Position numbers and translations under genes: made by a program. DNA of 34,832 nucleotides from Haliea sp. (lineage in GTDB: Bacteria; Pseudomonadota; Gammaproteobacteria; Pseudomonadales; Halieaceae), in NCBI GenBank assembly GCA_024642245.1, contig JAHEBM010000132.1, positions 16,943 through 51,774 on the forward strand. Direction: 5' to 3'. Positions 17,438 to 25,289 of this stretch are shown piece after piece (the stretch's first letter is position 1; every line of letters starts with the position of its first letter). The notes beneath the pieces were generated by a model that had not been told where the DNA came from, ran no database searches, and saw only the letters and a program-made list of their open reading frames with translations.

Positions 17438-19228
17438 CTAGTCCTGTGGATCACAATACAACTGTTCTACCAATGCACAACGTCGCTCGAGAACCTTTCG
17501 TTGGTTGATATAACCTTTCTCGGTGATTTCATCCTGGAGCGCATTCGGCGCATCCTCCATGATCAGGAAACGTCCTATGCGCGTACTTGCTCCGATCTGA
17601 TCCGCATTATACCGATCAAGCAATTTGCCAACGTGCTCACGAATTTCCGCGGGGTCCACCTGATTGATAGTGGTTGTATTGAAACGCTTGCATAACGATT
17701 CACTATTGAGAAACAACAGCAGACCGATTTCTTCCCGCCCTTCCCCCGCTACCACAGCATCAGATATCAGTGTCTCACCCGCTGTAATGACAGCAAGTCG
17801 CAGTGCCCCCACGTTAACCCAGGTTCCGGAAGTCAGCTTGAAATTTTCCGCCACGCGACCGTCGAATAAAATTCCGGCCGCCGGATCCCCGGGATCCGCC
17901 AACCGGCCGGCGTCACCAATACGGTAGAAGCCCTCTTCATCGAAGGCGGCGGCCGTGGCTTCTGGCTGTCGCCAGTAGCCAGGCATCACGTTGCCTCCCC
18001 TGACTCGCAACTCCATGCGGCCACCGTCCGGCACCATTTTGATCTCGGTACCGGGTAAGGGTATGCCCAGATTTGTGGCGTGGGGCGTTTCGAAATTCAC
18101 GATCGTGGAACAGGGAGCCGTCTCTGTCGAACCCCAGCCACCGAATATCGATGGGGCTCGCCCCACGGCCCGCAGACCAACTGTTTCTATGCGTGTCCGC
18201 ATGGCAGCCGGCATGGGCGCACCGCCACTAAAAATGAAATCAAGATTACCAAGAAAATCTCGCGCGAATTCCTCATCGTTCTCGAGGGTGGGCAATAGCG
18301 CCTCGAAACCCGCAGGCACATTAAAATACACTGTGGGGCGACATTGTCGGATCGCCGCGATAGTCTGCTCCACCATTCCTGGAAGTGGCTTACCATCGTC
18401 AATATGAAAGCTCCCACCGAACCACAGTGCGAGGTTAAAGCAATGGTTACCACCAAAAGTATGGCTCCACGGCAGCCAGTCCACCATTACCGGTGCCCGA
18501 TCCGAAAGAAAAGACCAACACAGGCCAAGTGATTGCATACTGGAAACCATCATGCGCTGGGTATTCATTACAGCCTTTGGTGTGCCTGTTGACCCGGAGG
18601 TAAACAACAGTTTCACCACGGTGTCTGGCGTCACCGCCGCTTCTGCACGGTTCAGCACATTGTCCTTGACAGCCTCGACAGCCTCCATCCAGGCCAGAGT
18701 GGAAAGTGACCGCACGGGCACCCTGCCGTAGCCAATGGCCGACAGGGCTGCGACAGCACCTGCCTCATCATCAGCTACCACCAGGCCGGGAGTCACTTGC
18801 GCTACAAGCTTGGCCAGTTTGTGCCAGGGTGCCGCAGCCGCTTGTACAGCCGTCGGCGCGACGATAGCGGCCGGTATACCGACACTCATCGCCGCTAGCA
18901 TGAGCAGCGCGTGGTTAACGCCATTACCCCCAAGGATCATAAGGGGGGATTCCGCAGATACCGGCAGAGTGAGTATCCTGGCGGCCATCCTCCGCCTGAG
19001 GGAGTGCGCCTCGCTATAGCTGATCGAACGCGAGCCATGGGAGAGGTAAACCTGGTCAGGTCGCCGGTCTGCCCAATAGGCCAGGCGCTCGGTCAAGGTA
19101 GATTGCAGCGGTGGCAGCGCCAGGGCGTTTCGCACGATCACGCTACCGTCAGCTCGATACTCCGCCTCGATATTCCGCTCAGGCTGGCCGCTACCAGGCT
19201 GTCGAAGAACCCCGGTCTCTACTGACAT
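17438..19228 (-). CDS. Feruloyl-CoA synthetase-like acyl/aryl-CoA ligase (AMP-forming)
   Basis: A 596-residue adenylate-forming ligase. The AMP-binding P-loop is LLFTSGSTGTPKAVMN (about 207-222). A later FGGWGSTETAP carries the A5 motif, and the C-terminal catalytic-lysine region reads DEITEKGYINQR, matching the version seen in feruloyl-CoA synthetases rather than acetyl- or fatty-acyl-CoA ligases. The N-terminal LTERLAYWADRRPDQVYL is also of that group. It likely activates a phenylpropenoate, other aryl acid or bulky carboxylate with ATP and CoA. Its ATG lies 3 bases after the TonB-receptor stop, with no clear ribosome site, so translational coupling to the receptor is probable. Confidence 0.88.
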   Translation of the reverse strand: MSVETGVLRQPGSGQPERNIEAEYRADGSVIVRNALALPPLQSTLTERLAYWADRRPDQVYLSHGSRSISYSEAHSLRRRMAARILTLPVSAESPLMILGGNGVNHALLMLAAMSVGIPAAIVAPTAVQAAAAPWHKLAKLVAQVTPGLVVADDEAGAVAALSAIGYGRVPVRSLSTLAWMEAVEAVKDNVLNRAEAAVTPDTVVKLLFTSGSTGTPKAVMNTQRMMVSSMQSLGLCWSFLSDRAPVMVDWLPWSHTFGGNHCFNLALWFGGSFHIDDGKPLPGMVEQTIAAIRQCRPTVYFNVPAGFEALLPTLENDEEFARDFLGNLDFIFSGGAPMPAAMRTRIETVGLRAVGRAPSIFGGWGSTETAPCSTIVNFETPHATNLGIPLPGTEIKMVPDGGRMELRVRGGNVMPGYWRQPEATAAAFDEEGFYRIGDAGRLADPGDPAAGILFDGRVAENFKLTSGTWVNVGALRLAVITAGETLISDAVVAGEGREEIGLLLFLNSESLCKRFNTTTINQVDPAEIREHVGKLLDRYNADQIGASTRIGRFLIMEDAPNALQDEITEKGYINQRKVLERRCALVEQLYCDPQD

Positions 19229-19231
19229 AGA

Positions 19232-21628
19232 TCAGAAGTTCATGCTCAGGCGCATGCCATAGGTTCGCGGCGGCGCCAGCGAGGCGCTGGAGAAGCCGAC
19301 AACAAACGAGCTGCGAATTGCACTGGTGTACACTGCCTCATCGGTAATGTTCTGCACGTAGGCGGACAGCGCCCACGCATCCTCCGGGGCACGGTAGGTC
19401 AGCATGGCATTATAGGTTTCGAAACTCGATATATGCGAAATCGGCAGGTAATCAGTAGAAAGGTACTGACTTGATGCGAAGTGCATATTGGCCTCCGCTT
19501 CAACAACCCCACCATCAGCAAGATTGAAATTATGGTTATAGCCTATCGATCCCGACCACTCTGGAGAGCGCGTCAGAGGAAACCCCGAGCAATCTACTGA
19601 CTGCTCCGTTGCACTATCCGTCACATCACAACCTGAGGCCCCTGGGGGTATGAACAATGGGAGAGGCGGCAGGATCGGCGATGTATAGGTGAACTCATCG
19701 TACTCTGTGTCAAGGTATTCCACCGCGACATGCAAGGTCCCGTTTTCTGTAGCCAGGTAAACCAGGTCGAGATCCATGCCATAGATCGTCCCATCACCGG
19801 CATTCTGTTGAGATTGCACCGTTGTACCCCTGACATCGCGAATGATAACCGGCTCCTGGTGATCTTTGTAGTCGTAGTAGAACGCCTCCATGTTAAGCTG
19901 AAGTGTCTGGTCGAGAAAACGGTTTCGCGAGCCAACTTGGTAAGCTAGTACTGTTTCCGGGTCGTATGATCCGGCCCCTCCGGAAGAATCCTCCCCGTTG
20001 TAAAAACCGCCGGCCTTGAAACCGGTGCTTACAATGCCATACAACATATTATCGTCTGCCACGTCGTATTCAGCTCCAACTTTCCAGTTGAACTCATCGA
20101 AAGTATCGTCGCCCACCACACTTGGAAGCTGGCAGCCGATTAGGGCCGTCCCACCCACTGGGCCGGGAACACACCCGCCACCAACTGCAGTCAGATAACC
20201 CGCCGACCCCTGCAGGTGATAGGACTCAGGAGTAATCTTTTTGTCGTCGGATGTATAGCGCGCGCCACCGATCAGCCGAAAGTTATCAAACAGGCTGTAG
20301 GTCGCCTGGCCGAACCCAGCATAGCTGGTGGTATCCAGCGCTTGGTCGATCAGGATATACTGAACGAAGCCCGCATCCACCATCGCGAGCCCGCGCTGCT
20401 TCTCATCGAAGTAGTACAGCCCACCCACCCATTTAAAGTTCTCAGTCTCGTTCGCAAGTCGAATCTCCAGAGAGGAGGCTTTGGAGGTTTCAGGCTTGTC
20501 TTCAGCTGAGATGTCAAAGAGGAATCCGCCGGGATAAGTATTGTAATCAAGCTCGACTGAACGATAGGCCGGGAGTACGGTCAGGGTGGCAAAATCAAAT
20601 TCATAGTTCAGTTCCGAGCTGACACTCCAGAATTTGTTATCCGTATTACCACGATCACCGGTGAAAGGTTCAACCAACTGATAAAACGGGAGAGGGTTCT
20701 GCGGGCAGGCCCCGGCATAACTACTCAGCGGTACCGGCAAACAGAGGTTACTCTTTACCGCCAGCTGGTCATAGAAAGCGCTAACACGCGGATCAGTAAT
20801 GCTGGTCCACTCGTCACCCACCCCTGGAATTGTATTCAACGGGACATACTCTGTGCCACCACCGCCAACGTGAGTGTAATCAGCGCTCAACAACCAGGAA
20901 AGGCGCTCACTTGGCTGCCACAACGAATGCAGGCGCACGGATTCCTGCTTGTCATCGCCAAAGTTGTAGTTAACGTAAGGGCCGCGATCAACGATATTGA
21001 CGGCTGCGCGAAGCGCAAATTCTTCCGTAACCGGCAGATTGACAGCTCCCTGGAATGCAACCTTGTCGTAGTTGCCAACGTCCAGGCTTCCATAGCCCCC
21101 GAAACTGTCAAAATTTGGTTTCTGGGTTATGACATTTATGGCTCCGCCGGTTGCATTGCGCCCGTACAGGGTACCCTGGGGACCCTTGAGAACCTCTACC
21201 CGCTCAAGGTCGTAGAAATTTCCTTCAACACCCGCCGGGCGAGCGACGTACACTCCGTCGACATTGAAGGCAACAGCGGGGTTAGTCTGGGAAGTCGAGC
21301 CAAAATCGCCAATCCCCCGGATATAGATCTGGGTTGCTGCACCGGCCTGCCCTATTTGTAACCCCGGAACAATTTTTGCAAGGTCCCGCACCTGCGTAAC
21401 ATTGTTGTCGGTCATCTCCTGGGCTGACAGGGCGACGATCGACAAAGAGGAGTCCTGAATTGATTCTGCGCGCCTCTGGGCCGTGACTACGGTTTCTTCC
21501 AGCGCCTTGCTGCCGCCGGCATTCGCCTGTGTACTTTCCTCAGTAGACTGAGCATACAAGGGAGCGGACGCAACAAGTACCGCGAGTGAAAGGGTTTTAC
21601 GTGGAGTGAACAATTTCAGAAGATTCAT
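19232..21628 (-). CDS. TonB-dependent outer-membrane receptor (first of two)
   Basis: A 798-residue receptor with a signal peptide (cleavage near PLYAQS). The TonB-box/plug start is at about residue 45 (ETVVTAQRR), the plug has VRDLAKIVPGLQIG and GPQGTLYGRNATGGAINVIT, and a 22-strand barrel ends in the expected aromatic (LSMNF). This architecture is common in proteobacterial receptors that import non-siderophore organic molecules. It sits directly before a CoA ligase and FAH gene in one apparent operon, so uptake and activation of the same aromatic or terpenoid acid is plausible. No TonB or ExbBD gene is nearby. Confidence 0.93.
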   Translation of the reverse strand: MNLLKLFTPRKTLSLAVLVASAPLYAQSTEESTQANAGGSKALEETVVTAQRRAESIQDSSLSIVALSAQEMTDNNVTQVRDLAKIVPGLQIGQAGAATQIYIRGIGDFGSTSQTNPAVAFNVDGVYVARPAGVEGNFYDLERVEVLKGPQGTLYGRNATGGAINVITQKPNFDSFGGYGSLDVGNYDKVAFQGAVNLPVTEEFALRAAVNIVDRGPYVNYNFGDDKQESVRLHSLWQPSERLSWLLSADYTHVGGGGTEYVPLNTIPGVGDEWTSITDPRVSAFYDQLAVKSNLCLPVPLSSYAGACPQNPLPFYQLVEPFTGDRGNTDNKFWSVSSELNYEFDFATLTVLPAYRSVELDYNTYPGGFLFDISAEDKPETSKASSLEIRLANETENFKWVGGLYYFDEKQRGLAMVDAGFVQYILIDQALDTTSYAGFGQATYSLFDNFRLIGGARYTSDDKKITPESYHLQGSAGYLTAVGGGCVPGPVGGTALIGCQLPSVVGDDTFDEFNWKVGAEYDVADDNMLYGIVSTGFKAGGFYNGEDSSGGAGSYDPETVLAYQVGSRNRFLDQTLQLNMEAFYYDYKDHQEPVIIRDVRGTTVQSQQNAGDGTIYGMDLDLVYLATENGTLHVAVEYLDTEYDEFTYTSPILPPLPLFIPPGASGCDVTDSATEQSVDCSGFPLTRSPEWSGSIGYNHNFNLADGGVVEAEANMHFASSQYLSTDYLPISHISSFETYNAMLTYRAPEDAWALSAYVQNITDEAVYTSAIRSSFVVGFSSASLAPPRTYGMRLSMNF

Positions 21629-21799
21629 TACACACCTCTATATTATGGGTCTTATTCGTGCCCGGTTAGGGGCCATCTTGGAAAGGTAATGCATGAGATG
21701 CACTGCACTCGCCTGGTGCTGCACTCTGGCAGGAGAGAGAACACAAGTGAAATAGATAGTCCATGGCAGATATATAAATCTGTCTTATAGCTGGCTTGC
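21629..21799 (-). promoter_or_regulatory. Leader of the TonB-receptor operon with palindrome and direct repeats
   Basis: The spacer between the PhyH stop and the receptor start holds two ordered elements. A 16-base near-palindrome with arms CAGAT and ATCTG lies at 21767-21782 (7 of 8 pairs match). Three copies of TGCACT start at 21699, 21704 and 21720. Either could be an operator for a regulator of the receptor operon. No clear -35/-10 pair was identified. Confidence 0.35.
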
Positions 21800-22759
21800 T
21801 CAGGCGGGATCAACTGGACGGGAAGCCTGAAGTTTTATAACAGCGGGATCGGGTCTCAGCTCCACCCGATTGAGTCGGCTCGCCCGCTGGAGCGTAGTAC
21901 GCAGAATTTCCGGATCGGGAAAAACCGGTCCGGCCAAGCGCGCGCAAATTTGTTCGGGAATCAAACCGGGGTAAACCTGCGGATAAACAGGGGCTGAAAA
22001 CGGCTCACCGTCCTTAAGATCATGCCGGTAAAATTCCATCGCTTTACCCGGACGATAGACGACGTCATCGCCACACCAGCGCGTGGCAATCGCCCGTCGT
22101 TTCTTGTGCACCGATCGGTTACCCCGGGCCCCGTGCAGCGTCAGCGCATGAAATAGCAGCGCATCCCCGGGCTCTAGTTCCCAACTTACGATATCGAACT
22201 TGCTTCTGTCTGCGTCTATATCGGGAACTTCTTCCAATGTTTCGCCGGTTGAAAAATCCGAACCGTCAGCGCCAATGGCGCGAAAGCGCTGGGGCCACCG
22301 ATGTGAACCGATGACGAACTCAAGTGCAGATGACTCTGCATCGACTGGATCAACCGAAGCCCACAATGACGCAATCTGGTTCCCCTCCAGTGGCCAGAAG
22401 GTAAAATCGTGATGCCAGGGCGTGGGAGCCGGTGCGAGCTGCTCTTTCACAAATATCTGATCGTAATAAAAAATAACTCGATCTGACTGGAATACCTGCT
22501 GCGCCACTGACGCTCCTGGTCCGTACAGGACCAAATCCCTTACTTCGTCGTTCGTTAACCAGGTATTCACGTCCGAGTGGAACTTAGACGAGGGATCCCT
22601 CGGACCCGTTATCGGGGACGGTCGGGACACAATATCATCGAGAAATGCACGAATCCGAGTCACCCAATCCTCTGTATACAGCTGACGGATACAAATCACT
22701 CCATCTTTCCAAAAGGACTCAATTTGTTCCGGGGTCAAAACCTTGCGCTGTACTTCCAT
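21800..22759 (-). CDS. Phytanoyl-CoA dioxygenase (PhyH) family Fe(II)/2-oxoglutarate oxygenase
   Basis: A 319-residue double-stranded beta-helix oxygenase. The iron ligands are His116/117 and Asp118 in PTPWHHDFTFWPLEGN and the distal His209 in LFHALTLHGARGN. An Arg about 12 residues further on (KKRRAIATRW) would bind 2-oxoglutarate. SLWASVDPVDAESSALEFVIGSHRW is the typical family core. PhyH enzymes hydroxylate branched acyl-CoAs or free small molecules in the cytosol using O2. It precedes the TonB receptor on the same strand but is separated by 171 bases, so joint transcription is uncertain. AAAGGTAACG before the ATG supports the start. The substrate is not predictable. Confidence 0.9.
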   Translation of the reverse strand: MEVQRKVLTPEQIESFWKDGVICIRQLYTEDWVTRIRAFLDDIVSRPSPITGPRDPSSKFHSDVNTWLTNDEVRDLVLYGPGASVAQQVFQSDRVIFYYDQIFVKEQLAPAPTPWHHDFTFWPLEGNQIASLWASVDPVDAESSALEFVIGSHRWPQRFRAIGADGSDFSTGETLEEVPDIDADRSKFDIVSWELEPGDALLFHALTLHGARGNRSVHKKRRAIATRWCGDDVVYRPGKAMEFYRHDLKDGEPFSAPVYPQVYPGLIPEQICARLAGPVFPDPEILRTTLQRASRLNRVELRPDPAVIKLQASRPVDPA

Positions 22760-22938
22760 CGTGGCGTTACCTTTGAGAATCGCTGACTAATCAGAACTTC
22801 ATCGGCATCATTATTGGGGACAGAAGCATGGATAAAAAATAGGAATCAGCCTGGTAACCTATAAATGCCACTAATAGATAAGACAGCCGAACGCCTGGCC
22901 TGGGTAGAATTTTCCAGGACCAGGGTTGAACGCATGTC

Positions 22939-23547
22939 CTAAACCAATCTCTCGGCCACCATTGCAGCCGCCACAGCTGGGCGACTGGCTATTCGCGCCT
23001 TATAAGCCAAGAGGTTGGGAAATTTCCCTGAGTCTATGCCGATCATGGGCATCCAGCCTGCAACCACAAAAAGATAGGCATCAGCGATAGTAAAACCCCC
23101 GTCGGTAAGGTAATCCCTACCGGAAAGTCCGGAATCAGCAACAGCGAACTTGGACTCAATCGTTTTGAGCGCCGCTGGCATATCCTCTGCCTTTATCCCG
23201 CCCCGGGCCAGCGGGCTGATATTCTTGTGGATCTCAGTGGCGATGTAGTTGACCCATTCCAAAACACGATAGCGGTCAATCGTTCCCACAGCCGGCAGCA
23301 GACCGCACCCGGGATAGGTGTCCCCCAGGTATTGGTTAATCGCAGGCCCCTCGGTAAGCAGGGTGCCGTCATCGAGCCTGAGTGCAGGCACCTGCCCCTT
23401 GGGATTAACAGCCAGGTAGTCACCACCATCTGCCAGTGTCTTGGTCATGAGATCGACCTCTGCAATATCGAATTCTTCGCCGATTTCTCGCAACACGATA
23501 TGAACCGCTAATGAACAGGCCCCCGGCCGCAGGTATAGAGTTTTCAT
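22939..23547 (-). CDS. Beta-class glutathione S-transferase
   Basis: A 202-residue GST. The N-terminal thioredoxin-like domain opens with MKTLYLRPGACSLAVHI, whose Cys11 corresponds to the mixed-disulfide Cys of bacterial beta-class GSTs. NPKGQVPALRLDDG holds the cis-Pro, and LTEGPAINQYLGD forms the glutathione gamma-glutamyl site. The all-alpha C-terminal domain is complete. It may conjugate, reduce or isomerise an electrophilic intermediate, as GSTs do in several aromatic and ether-cleavage pathways. General detoxification is the alternative. It lies between PhyH (179 bases) and the broken TetR gene (27 bases upstream). Confidence 0.92.
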   Translation of the reverse strand: MKTLYLRPGACSLAVHIVLREIGEEFDIAEVDLMTKTLADGGDYLAVNPKGQVPALRLDDGTLLTEGPAINQYLGDTYPGCGLLPAVGTIDRYRVLEWVNYIATEIHKNISPLARGGIKAEDMPAALKTIESKFAVADSGLSGRDYLTDGGFTIADAYLFVVAGWMPMIGIDSGKFPNLLAYKARIASRPAVAAAMVAERLV

Positions 23548-23574
23548 ATTTTCTCCCGTTTCTCTCTACTTGGC

Positions 23575-23999
23575 TTATTGAATTAGTCGGCTTTGCAATA
23601 GCCGTGACGTGAGTCGCTTGATCCTTGCGCCCTTTACCTTGTCAGATAAATTCGGGAACAACAGGGCCTGACTGAGGATGCAGGCATATGCCAGGTGCGC
23701 GAGATCACTGGACTGTTCCGGGTTATGCCCGATTTCGGTAAATATCTGCTCAATGAACGCTATTCTATGCCCGTCCACTTCATCCACTACTGCCCGCGCT
23801 ATACCGTCTCGCCGGGCCCACGCCCTAAGTGACATTTCTATCGATGCAGCTTCTGAGGATTTTGGGCCTTTAAGCGGCCCCGGGATATTTCCAAATCCTT
23901 TGCGAGCCTGTCAACCCGCACCAGGTCTATGCCACCCGTTGCCAGCACATTCATTGCCGCGCCGACCCAGTCTTCTCTCGATAATTTTTTTGAGGTCAT
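23575..23999 (-). pseudogene. TetR-family regulator broken by an internal deletion in the DNA-binding domain
   Basis: The N-terminal frame starts at the ATG ending at 23999. It reads a normal TetR beginning (MTSKKLSREDWVGAAMNVL, then RVDRLAKDLEISRG), leaves homology at residue 41, and stops at 23838 after 53 residues. The C-terminal frame, open through 23575, reads EAASIEMSLRAWARRDGIAR and continues through a typical ligand-domain region to LQSRLIQ. In intact relatives some 40 residues, including the recognition helix that follows SRG, lie between them. These are missing and the frames differ. It would have been the local regulator of the GST/PhyH genes. An 86-residue C-terminal product could still be made from an internal ATG but could not bind DNA. 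Confidence 0.85.
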
Positions 24000-24443
24000 A
24001 CGCGGTGTGCCTACCTGCAGCGATTGAACTGATTTGTTGGCACGAACTGTGCCGACCTGGTCTCGCCAACGAAGATCATTACGTCCTTCCCCAACGCGCG
24101 AGGCTAGTGAAATAGTCTTTCTCCAGAGCAGTTACGATCTCAGCTGTAGTATCACGTTTTTTTGTACTGCCCACACCCTGGCCAGCCCCCCAAACATCTT
24201 TCCACGCCTTGTTGCCGGTTGAAATATCACCTGAAAAATCTATGGGTTGAGTGTAATCGCTATTGACCGACCACTAGTATAGATCAGGGTGTCATCGACT
24301 CTGCGGCAGGTACACTGCGATTGTACTCGAAGCACAAAGCGTTCAACAACATCGGCCGGGTATTTGCGCCGGATGCAGTGCAGTCTCGCGCGTAAAAGGG
24401 GGAAAGCGATCGGTCGGGGTCAACCCGCGACATCTTTCGCGCC
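24000..24443. other. Non-coding, decayed stretch between two TetR genes
   Basis: Apart from the nitronate-monooxygenase-like remnant, no convincing gene, hairpin terminator, repeat or promoter was recognised here. Short open frames on both strands have no recognisable motifs. Together with the broken TetR gene next to it, this stretch marks a patch of gene decay. Confidence 0.6.
24079..24273 (-). pseudogene. Remnant resembling the C-terminus of a nitronate monooxygenase
   Basis: Read on the minus strand, an open stretch without a start codon encodes DFSGDISTGNKAWKDVWGAG followed by QGVGSTKKRDTTAEIVTALE and ends at TAA (24079-24081). The block GNKAW, W-x-AGQGVG and the trailing amphipathic helix resemble the end of FMN-dependent nitronate monooxygenases (2-nitropropane dioxygenase family). 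A stop codon in frame lies just upstream of the homologous part, and none of the barrel domain precedes it. It is most likely the residue of a gene lost together with the neighbouring TetR core. The family call rests on memory of the family pattern and is moderate. Confidence 0.45.
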
Positions 24444-25064
24444 CTATGGATACAGCAGGCCCATGACAACGGTTTTCAGGTGCCTGGTATAAATCCTGGC
24501 ATCAAAGCTCTTCGGCTCAAGCGCCATTTCGATAAGAATGCCTGTCAGCATACAGTGAACAATATAAATGACCTCCTGCAGGCCCCTGTCCGAGACCCCG
24601 CTGTCATGAAAAATGCGCCGCCCGAGTTTCAAATGCTCCTCCCGGCTCCGGCTTATGGAGAGATCGTTTGCCGCCTTGCCGTGACCGCGGGTCGCCAACA
24701 GTATTTCCAGGGTGGCCATATATTCTTCACCCTGGTAGTGGTACCAGGCGGCATCCACATACTTGGCCACCCGCCGCTCCGGCGCCCCCGTGGTAAAGCG
24801 GCCCGCGCTCAGGGTCTGGTGAAACTGGAAGTGGGAGCGCTCCAGTACCTCTTCCAGTATTTCTTCCTTGCCACCGAAATGATGCTGGACCGCACCCCAG
24901 GTAACCCCGGCCCGCCGGGCGATCTGGGTTGAACTGGCAGCCGCGTACCCTTTCTCTTTTATCAGGCTGATGACCGCGTTGATGATTTTGTCCTGGGTGG
25001 CCTTGCTCTTCGCTGCCTGCCGCCCCATGGCATCGATATCGGCCTTGCTCAGTTCGTCAGTCAT
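24444..25064 (-). CDS. TetR-family transcriptional regulator (intact), divergent from the P450 operon
   Basis: A 206-residue regulator. The ATG at 25064 is chosen because the protein then begins a few residues before the family's first helix. A longer frame upstream adds about 50 residues without TetR similarity. The helix-turn-helix lies at about residues 18-65 (ATQDKIINAVISLIKEKGYA, SSTQIARRAGVTWGAVQHHF, GGKEEILEEVLE) and is followed by a ligand-binding helical domain. TetR repressors are usually released by a substrate of the pathway they control. The gene is divergent from the P450-ferredoxin-PQQ operon, and a strong near-palindrome lies in the 225-base spacer, so it is the obvious candidate for its repressor. 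No good ribosome site was seen. Confidence 0.9.
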   Translation of the reverse strand: MTDELSKADIDAMGRQAAKSKATQDKIINAVISLIKEKGYAAASSTQIARRAGVTWGAVQHHFGGKEEILEEVLERSHFQFHQTLSAGRFTTGAPERRVAKYVDAAWYHYQGEEYMATLEILLATRGHGKAANDLSISRSREEHLKLGRRIFHDSGVSDRGLQEVIYIVHCMLTGILIEMALEPKSFDARIYTRHLKTVVMGLLYP

Positions 25065-25225
25065 GTACGATAGCACCATGCAATTGGCAACAAAGGCGAG
25101 TAGGCTAACAAATTGTCGTTCCCCGTGTCTTGAGTGTTCGGCAGGTTTTGGCGAGACTCCCCCGACTCCCGACCCCGGCCTCATGTCCCTGCAGTACACA
25201 CAGGGGTCGGTTACGGCCACCTTGC

Positions 25226-25254
25226 TTGCCCGCTGCGGACAAGCTCACTATAAT
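25226..25254 (+). promoter_or_regulatory. Candidate sigma-70 promoter of the P450 operon
   Basis: A perfect TATAAT at 25249-25254 is preceded, at 17 bases spacing, by TTGCCC (25226-25231; first three bases match the consensus). Transcription would start around 25261, about 29 bases before the first P450 ATG. Confidence 0.55.
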
Positions 25255-25258
25255 CGAC

Positions 25259-25282
25259 AAAAGATTTATCTATAAATGTTTT
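25259..25282. promoter_or_regulatory. Near-perfect 24-base palindrome, candidate TetR operator
   Basis: The arms are AAAAGATTTAT and ATAAATGTTTT around a central CT. Ten of twelve base pairs are symmetric; the exceptions are a G/G pair and the centre. The core ATTTAT-CT-ATAAAT (25264-25277) is exact. It begins 4 bases after the -10 box and covers the expected start of transcription, a classic repressor position. The right arm recurs in other leaders of this region. Confidence 0.6.
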
Positions 25283-25289
25283 ATTCCAA

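Noticed and set aside
24284..24492. Short open frames on both strands between the two TetR genes
   Set aside because: No start-site support and no recognisable sequence features; they look like chance frames in decayed DNA.
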